Origin: Bidens hawaiensis
Taxonomy: Eukaryota > Streptophyta > Magnoliopsida > Asterales > Asteraceae
Direction: 5' to 3'
NCBI GenBank assembly: GCA_021521415.1
Contig: JAIQDT010000226.1
Span: 124,001 to 188,000 of the forward strand
Length of the DNA: 64,000 nt
The position numbers and the translations under genes were made by a program. Positions within the stretch are counted from its first letter, which is position 1. Each line of letters opens with the position of its first letter. The notes below the pieces were generated by a model, which ran no database searches, was not told the DNA's origin, and worked only from the letters and a program-made list of their open reading frames with translations. Below are positions 56,227 to 64,000 of this stretch, piece by piece.

Positions 56227-59200
56227 TTATCTTCTTCTAGCATTGTAGTAGGCTTGCTTTCGATTCACTATGACAGTTCCTGCCCTTTGACAAAAGATAG
56301 AAAGGATTTGGTAATGAATGTGACTTTCTGGAATGTCCAAATCCCTAATATCTCTCCGATCTTCATTGTGCAAGTAGGTCAGGTCTTCATCTCTTCTAAT
56401 TATGCCCAAAATTATTCCATCTAAGTTTCGAAGAATATAATGGCCTGCATTTTCTTTGTATTTAATTTCTGCAATGACGCCATTCTTCTGCACAGTATAA
56501 TTAGGGCGTGTCATTCTTCTTTCCATTCTTATGCATGTATTCATGTTTGACAAAGGGTTCTTATCTTTAACTTTCAGCTGGTAGTTTAGTTCGGCACTGG
56601 CTATCTTTTTCAATTTGGCAGCGCTTCTTGTTTTCACCTGCTGTGTCAGCCTCCAGCTTTTTTTTTCTTTTAAAAATGTGAATCCTTTGTTAGCTTCATC
56701 ATTCAATAACTTGGAGAGTTCATTCTGCTGTCATCCTGCCATCTTGCTTGTGTCATTATAATCATAAAGATCAAGTTTGGCCATTCTCTCCAGCTGTTCT
56801 TGAGTATACTCAGCAAAATCAACTCTCATAATGATGTCTCTCAATTGTTTGCTTTCCATTATTACTTTCAGAGACTGAGAGACCGAGTCAAAATAAAGTC
56901 ATCTTGGTAGATCCACAAGTGATTGTGGTCTTGTTGTTCTTTGCAATCCAGCTCCACTTGATTCACCTCTTTGTGTTGTTGGTTGATGCCTTGATGCAGA
57001 TGGCCCTGTTGGTATAGACATCATGGGTTGGCTGGGCCTTGTGAGACCAAAAGCATTCAAATACATAGACTCAATCATTTCTTCAGGATTGTGGATGAGA
57101 TCTTCAAAGATTTCACCTTTGTCCTTGACAAGTCTTATAAACATATTCAAAATTCTTGGATTTTTCAGTAAGGCCTGCAGGAACAAATTTTCCATCCACA
57201 AAACTTCTGGGTTTCTCACCCTTCAATAATACTTTTCCCACTCAGCCTTTTGCAAATAAAACAGCTCTTTGAGTTCATCTTTGTTTAGTGCATTGAAGGA
57301 ATTAACATACATTCCCTTTTGATTTACCATTACCCCTCTCAAAATTTCAATCATCTCTTCATTTTCCCAAGGAATAATAGGTTCATCAACAGGTTCAGGT
57401 TTCACTTCCTCTGGGATTGGGGTTTCATCAGTTTCAGTCCTTTTTGTATCCTATTCTGCCACTTGTTTCTTTCTCAAAGTCATCAATTTTCTTTTCTTTT
57501 TGGGAGGCTCAGACTGACATTCTTTTTCTTTCTTCTGAATTTTTCTTTTCAAATACCTATAATCATTTTCAACCATTTCTTGGGACATTAATTCCACATC
57601 ATTCTGTGTTCTGTCATGTTCTATCAGGAATCTGCACTTCCCCCTATATTTGCTATAGATCTTTTCAAGTCTTTCCTTTACATTAGCAGTTTTCAACTTG
57701 GCTCTCTCAAATTCCCTCTCCTTTTCAGCATCTTTGGTTTTATGGTAGAGATCACTGAGTAGCTCAAAATTACAGTTATTCAAATCTATTTCAGAGTAGT
57801 TGTGCAATCTCAGATACTCCTTGAATCTTTGACTTTCTTTTTTCTGCTTTGAACCCTTGTCTTTCACACTGGATGGCTCAGGTTGTACCAACATTTTCAA
57901 TTTTTCTTTTCTTTTCATTTTGTTAAAGATTGTTTCAACTGTATCCTTATCTAAACAATCAATTATGTTAGGCTTCATCCCTCTCTCCAAAAGATATCCA
58001 CAGTTTCCTCCAAATTTTTCTTTCAAAGCTTCAAGCTTTTCAGCTTCCTCATTTTCTTTTACAAATTTTTCTTTTATTTCTTCCCGTTTTCCTTCATAGG
58101 CTTCTCTCAGCTTGTCAACATTGAAATGAATCAGATCTTTTTCAGAATACCCATGTTTCCTTAAATATTCTCTGTATTTTTGGGCATCTTTATTCCTTTG
58201 TTCAATTTTTTTTCTTGATTTCATCTCTCTCCTTATACAACCTTCTCTGCAATTGATCATTATTCAAATCAGCTAAGGTTTCAAAGCTTATACCAAAGCT
58301 TCTTAATTTCACAACCAAAGGATTTTTCCTTTTAGCATCCAACATACTTTTCTCAATGTTGGCCCTTTGTTCATTAGTCATTGTAACTTGTGGGGACACA
58401 ACATTAGCAGTTTCTGCATTTTTTCCCTGATCATCTTCATCATCATTATCATTTTCATCTTCATCAGAATCATCCTCCTCCTCAGTTGTTTCATTCACTG
58501 CATCAATCTTGGGTTCATTAGGAGTGGGATTTTCAGGGATTGGTACATTAGGCACTCCTTGCACATGTTCATATGGCCTTAAAGTTTGTAGAGGAATTTT
58601 CCTTATTGGACTTGCTTCATCATCAGGTGTTTCAACAAAGTATTTATTTTGATCATCCCATTTTCCTTTTTTGGTCTTCAAATCATCCTTCATACCCTGA
58701 TCAGTGGCTTTTCTCTTTCTTGAATATGTCTTTTCAAATCTGCCAACATTCTCATGTATCTTTGAAGATTTAGCCAACATCTCTTCAACTGTTTCTTCAG
58801 GTTGTTTTTCAGGTTCCTGATGAGACTGGCTTGTAGATTGAGCAAACATACTCACTAACAAGGCTAGAGAGTTATCAACTTCCTCAGCCCGGTTTAAATT
58901 AATCAGTGCCTCAATGACAATCTGATCATCAGCCTCTTCTTCATTTATCATCTTAGCAACATTGGCTTGATTGATCAGTGCTTCCTACTATGCTAATACT
59001 TCAGGAGACAAGATCTAGGCAAGTATCTCCCTTTCCCTTGTCTCTCTTACCACATTTTCAAATTCTCTCCTTGCAGCAGTAGAAGCCTCTTCCTCTTCAT
59101 CCAACATTTTCTCTTTCACAATATCATCCTTAGCAGGCTCCTCTTCATAGACTTTTGTTTTTCCTTTATTTAATCTCCTTTTCAGATCTTCCTCATCTTC

Positions 59201-61366
59201 AAACTGCTGATAATTATCAATCTACTTTTCAAGTGCTTCCAATTCTGAATCATGCTCTATTCTCTTGGAACTTGCTTGTTGTTCAGTTTCTGGTTCAGTG
59301 TGTGTAAGCTCCTTAGTAGCAACATTTTCATCAATGATTACATCAGTCAGTTCTTCATTTACAATATCAGTCAACACATCAGTGGTTTCCACATTCTCTT
59401 CATCATTTAATTTTTCAATTCCAGCATCAGTGGCCTCTTCTCCTCTCACCTTCTGTTAATCCTCATCTCTCTATACAACATTCATCACTTCATCATTGAC
59501 ATCATAGTTTTGTTCTCCTTTATTAGATGAATCTGCCTCATATTCATCATCATTCATTTCTCTTTCTTCACTCTCATCATCATCATCATAAGCATTAAAA
59601 ATGCATGTCAACCCATCAACATTCTCTCCTGCATCCTTCATCACTACATCATTCTCAGCATTAGTTGGCACAATAATATTCTCCCCCTGTTTTGAGGCAG
59701 CTGAGGTCTTCTCAACCTCCTGCTCCAGGTTTTGAATTTTCATTAATGCTTGGGCCAATTTATCTAGTAGAAACACATTCTCCTTTGTTACCTCCTCATT
59801 TCTCTTCTTTAACCTTGCATTTTCAAACATCAGATTCAGGTTTCTTTGAAATAAATAGATTCCAGCAGGAGGGGTTGTTGGTGGCGAGGTAGAGAAATGT
59901 TCAGGTTCTGATTGGTCCTGGTTGGTGGTTTGAGGGATTATTGGGTTGGGTTCTTCAAAGATGTTTTCACTGGTGGATGCTAGTGGGTTGATGTTTGTAA
60001 TAAGAAGGTTTTTGGTGTGAGTGATGGTAAATGTGGGTGGTATAGATGATTCAGGTGGCGTTTAAGTTGTGGTTTGAGTTTGGATAGGGGTAAGCTGGGT
60101 TGTTGTGATTGGTTGAGGTGGTGATTGAGTATTGGTTGGGCTTGGAATGAATGTGTCTGTTTGGATTGGGCTTTTTGTGGTGGTGGGGATATTTGTGTTG
60201 ATGTTTCAGGTTGGCTTTGGGTTAAGGTTTGGGTTAGGGATTGGGTGGTTTGGTCTTGTGGTTGTGGTGACAAAGGTGGTGTTGGTATGGGTTGTTCTGG
60301 TATAATATTTTGCTCCCCCTGAGGTTGTGCAATGACCTCAAGATTGACATTTCCTCCTTCCAAATTTCCAGCATCATCATCATTCCCATTATTATCAGAA
60401 CTATCATCATGTCCATCATTCTCACCATCTCCTCCAGCAACCTCCTCAGGTTCAGATAATAACACATGCAATTGAGGTATTAATTGAGGTATTAAGTCAT
60501 CATCAAACATCAACCAGGGCAAATCTACATACACCTCTTCTGGATCAAATCTGCTTGTACTAGCCAGATTCTCTATTCTTTTAAATGTATCAGGATTTTG
60601 CAGGACATGTGTGATTCCTGTAGTTGGTAAGTTCTCCAACTCTTTATTAAAAATTATCTGTAGGAATCTTGGATATGCCAAAAACTTCTGCTTGATTGGC
60701 TTCTCCATATTTTGCACTAATCCTTCAAATATCATTCGTGAAAAGTTGAAAGGATAGTAAAATAATACTCCGACTGTGGCATTTGCCAAATCTCCACTCA
60801 TGAGGGTCCATGACCCTTTCCTTGGGGCAAACCCCTGTATTATATGATGAATCAAAAATCAGTACAGGGTATGGAACATGCCCTTCTGGAATTGCCCATC
60901 TTTAGTATTTCCCTAATAACCCATACATTTTACAAATATCTTGTATAATTTAGCAGTTGTGAGATGGATTGGGTTAGGTTTGTCATCATTCAACCGTAGA
61001 TATCTTCGAATAACTGCCTCATCCACCCGTATATCTTGATTAGCAACAGTGGCTTCGATCCATTGACAATTCGCTAATGTAAAGGAAAGACTTGAAAAGA
61101 TCTATAGCAATGTTGCCAAGTTCTAAATGTCTAATGAATGGTTCCGGTAAATGGTACATGCCCTTCTAAATGTCTAATATTTAGGAACATGCCCTTCTGG
61201 AATTTCCCTAATAAGTAGGACTTGTTGTCAGTGCAAATTGAATATTTGATCTTCTCAACCATCGTATAATTCTGACAACCTTCTCATTGTCTGGCGTTAC
61301 TTGTAGAAGAGCGCACATGTTGTGCTTCTGCTCAAAGAAATATTTAGGAACCACTTCGTCTTCCAT
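56227..61366 (-). pseudogene. ORF3 of C (about 1,700 codons, decayed)
   Basis: Start ATG at 61366 after CAG|AT; stop TAA at 56229-56227. The N-terminal end (61366-60860) is badly broken. Domain 1 is clear at 60855-60480 (PFNFSRMIFEGLV, AYPRFLQIIFNKEL). A Pro/Gln/Thr-rich linker (60320-60000) is followed by long acidic and Lys/Glu coiled-coil-like stretches (59830-57450), then a C-terminal part (57400-56227) with PQSLVDLP, RRMTRPN, YILRNLDGIILGII and LTYLHNED. The frame changes twice; in-frame stops include TAG at 59980, 59471, 59222 and 57451 and TGA at 57223 and 56899. No transmembrane segment or signal peptide is visible. Unknown function. Confidence 0.8.
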
Positions 61367-61368
61367 AT

Positions 61369-61591
61369 CTGAACAACATAATCAAACATATCCAAAGTGA
61401 AATTTTCCCTAAAGTTCATTACTTTAAGTAATTTCAAGTTATAAAATTAAAGAAGAAAGAGAGAAATTTTATTAAGAACATGTTCTTCGACAAATTTATA
61501 ACCTAGACACAAAACAGAGTGTTAGCAAAAATTCATAATCAAAGCCCATAATCATCTAATCGTAGTCGAAAAACATGTTATTATTGCTTAC
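61369..61591 (-). other. Putative intron upstream of C ORF3
   Basis: Minus strand donor CTCG|GTAAGCAAT at 61591 and acceptor TTGTTCAG ending at 61369, 223 bp. Donor and acceptor contexts match B (5272-5499), with only the intron interior diverged. Confidence 0.5.
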
Positions 61592-64000
61592 CGAGGCGGA
61601 ATTAGAGGGCTGGTAAAGTTAGGGTTTGGATTAAAGCGAATGTGATAAGTCGGTTAAATATTTCTTAGAGTAATCAGTGGAAGGAGAGAGAGAGAGAGAG
61701 GGAAAATAATGTAGAAAAAAGTCTCTCTCTCCCTCTTATATACCTTTTGAAAGTGGGTTTTAAATGCTTTTTGTCGTTTATTGAGTTATTAGCTGTCAGA
61801 CAGTAACCTTATCCATTTAACCTTTTTACACATTTGAAAACACCAACTTTTAGTATTATCTTTAGCAAACGTTGCTCGGAAATTTTCAGTGTAAGTTTTG
61901 CAAAGCCCACTCGGTATAGTCCACTTAAGGCTTACTCGGTTATAAGTTGGTACAAATTAGAAGTTAAACTGAAGAAAGCTTACTTGAAATACAAGATTGC
62001 TTGAGAACTAAGTGACAAGAAAAATTAATCAAGTATTAAACATCAAGCATGCAACCTTACTAGGAATCAACTAAGATGCCCATATAATATACATCTAATT
62101 TACCTACCTTGCTAAGTCAATTCACTTAATCACTAACCTTACTCGGTCAATTACAATTTACAAGTAATCAGTCAAGTAGACTTTGATGCAAAGTAGCCCG
62201 AAAAAGAATACAGTGTGCTAGAGATTTCATAGCATAAAGTGTACTCGGAAAATCAGTTAAATTACCCATGTATATTAGGGGAACATTTGAACATTCAAAG
62301 TGTGCCCGGAATATAAAGTGTGCCTGAAAAAACAAAGTTTATCCGGAAACACTTGTAATTTCAAAGAGAACCATATTCACACTAATCACTTAAAAACACA
62401 AAGCTTGCTCGGTGGACTAAAGCTAAGTTCACAAAGCTTGCTTGGTATATCATTCAGCATATAAGATGAAAAGCTTGCCCGGAACAAGAGATCCTTGTTA
62501 AAAGCTAGCTAGATCACATATTCATGTCAAGACTTCAAGCTTGCTCGGGGAGTTAGTAGTGTTAAGTGTACTCTACCTGGAAAGTGTAAACACTTCAAAG
62601 CATGCCCGAAAATCATAAACTTAGTCCAAAGTGACTAAGCTTGCTCGGAAAGGTTATAAAACATCAAACCTTGCCAGAAAATACTTAATACACTGTTTTG
62701 TGTTCGGGAAGGTTATAAAACATCAAACCTTGCCCGAAAATACTTATTCAACCTTTTTGAGGAAAAATGCAACTCTTTTTGACTTAAACCATTTGTCAAT
62801 CATATTTTTCATTAAAGATTATTGTTAAAGAGAAAATGGTGCATTTAGAGATCAAATTTCAGTCATGTTTTTCTTCAAAACAATTTCTTTCTTTAACTGA
62901 AAAGATCTCAAGAATGGGATCATGTTGCAAAGTAGCTTTCTCAATACTTCATTGTCAGCATTATTATGACAACATAGATAGGTTAACAGCAGGTCTAGAC
63001 TTAGCTTGAATTCATCTCTTTGGTGATATGATTAAGGTTCAATTAAGCAAAATTCAGAAATAGTCAACACTGTGCTATGATGCCTCATATCTCTTCTCAA
63101 AGCTTATTTGGCTTTCCCCAGATCACCTCAATTTGACTCCAACCTCCTGTATTTGGTCAAAATTTTGTTTTCATATGACATAACTTATTGAACCTTTTTG
63201 TATTTTTTATTTTCAAACATATATAGATGTTGAACAGTGGACTTACATGCTATCCGGACTTACAAGCCTTTCATTCAAGATGAGACAGATTTTGTCGACA
63301 TCCCTGTAGTTCTAGTTGTAACCCTCTTGTTTGATAAAATATTTAAAACGCTTATCAACTTTTGGTTGATTTATTCTTCCCCTGTTTTTGATATTTTCTC
63401 AACTTTTCTTAAGCATGATATTTGTCATATTTAAAGATGTTTCATTTTTGGGTTGACCAAATAACAACAGACTTGTGTATGACTGTGTAATCATTTTTCT
63501 GCTTATCAATTGGAGAGATTTATCTTGAGACATGCAAAGACAACTATGTATCTCCACATAAAGATTAGCATATTCATTATGTTTATATCACCTTAGATTT
63601 TACGCATCATGGGAAAGCAACCATACATGTTAATGACTATACTAAGTGTTCTTTCAGCCTATTAAATCCATATGATTGGCTAAGTAGTCAATGTACTATC
63701 ATTTCCAATATCAAAATTCAATTTAATATTCAATCACCCAATTTCTCTTAACTGGCAGGTAAATGGCTATCCTGTTTGACCACAAGTGGTCAACATGAAC
63801 AAACATACATGTGAATATATGTCATTTCAAAGTCGGAGCTATTGACATAGTTTTAAGTGAAGGAATAGAAAACAAGTCATAATTAACCTAAATGCTTTCA
63901 GTTTTCTGGTTAATGGCTATCCTTTAAATCTATTCAGATTATAGGACCAAACATACACAAGTGTATGTCCATCCAACTGGGCAAATGACATAATTTTCAG
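61592..64000 (-). other. Post-pol noncoding region of C
   Basis: No gene. 61684-61701 is a (GA)n microsatellite. 61860-62760 is the motif array (minus strand CCGAGCAAGC and CGGGCAAGGTTTGATG forms). 62870-63130 is the cross-family conserved block (GATCCCATTC, GGTGATCTGGGGAAAGCC on the minus strand). 63740-63970 has two copies of GTATGTTTG and GGATAGCCATTTACC-type modules. Confidence 0.7.

Larger units (their letters stand above)
54924..64000 (-). mobile_element. Copia element C (3' part, window-edge truncated)
   Basis: Minus-strand relative of B and E: post-pol region (64000-61592), putative intron (61591-61369), ORF3 (61366-56227), tail, PPT (56060-56052) and LTR (56049 to about 54924). Gag and pol lie right of the window or are lost. 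ORF3 is better preserved than in B. Confidence 0.8.

Overview
The window is a dense nest of plant LTR retrotransposons. I see no host gene and no tRNA or rRNA gene. Composition (AT-rich, plant-type primer-binding sites complementary to initiator tRNA-Met, chromodomain gypsy, Copia elements with an extra ORF after pol) says dicot. The post-pol ORF resembles proteins I remember from Asteraceae genomes, so a composite (daisy family) is my best guess; this is inference, not a search result.

Layout on the + strand. 1-3169 is the 3' part of a Copia element (A', cut by the window edge) inserted in the post-pol region of an older Copia element B. B runs 3170-25156: post-pol noncoding region, a large decayed third ORF (ORF3, 5502-10045 and 22497-22733), polypurine tract and 3' LTR (24066-25156). 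B's ORF3 is split by a complete 12.4-kb Copia element A (10046-22491; 469-bp LTRs, TSD TAAGA) carrying gag, pol and its own ORF3. A hAT-like nonautonomous DNA transposon (22734-23810) sits just after B's ORF3. Element E (25157-29320) follows: RT-RNase H, post-pol region, and the start of an ORF3. Then comes a chromovirus-type Ty3/gypsy element (29566-39967, TSD TAGCA), inserted 15 bp from the end of the 3' LTR of a minus-strand Copia element F.

Minus-strand half, read from high to low coordinates: element C (64000-54924: post-pol, ORF3, PPT, LTR), then element D (54890 to about 44600: leader, gag, pol, 3' LTR), then F (44577-39973: pol, PPT, 3' LTR). D's integrase is split by a solo LTR of the same gypsy family (47796-50392, TSD GACAC).

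Most notable: three related Copia families (A/A'; B/C/E; D), probably Sirevirus-like. A, B and C carry a very large ORF after pol, preceded in each by CAG|ATATGG, which looks like a splice acceptor just upstream of the start codon. The families share a roughly 300-bp conserved noncoding block between pol and ORF3. Each family carries its own short repeated motif in both its LTR and its internal noncoding regions (A: GCGAAGTT/AACTTCGC; B/C/E: AGCAAGCTTTG-like; D: AACGAATG/CATTCGTT). In A and D, palindromes of the motif sit directly upstream of a TATA-like box; in A's leader it forms hairpins with an ATCC loop. A testable idea is an element-specific recognition system (RNA packaging, transcription or anti-silencing) in which the ORF3 protein or Gag reads a family-specific motif.
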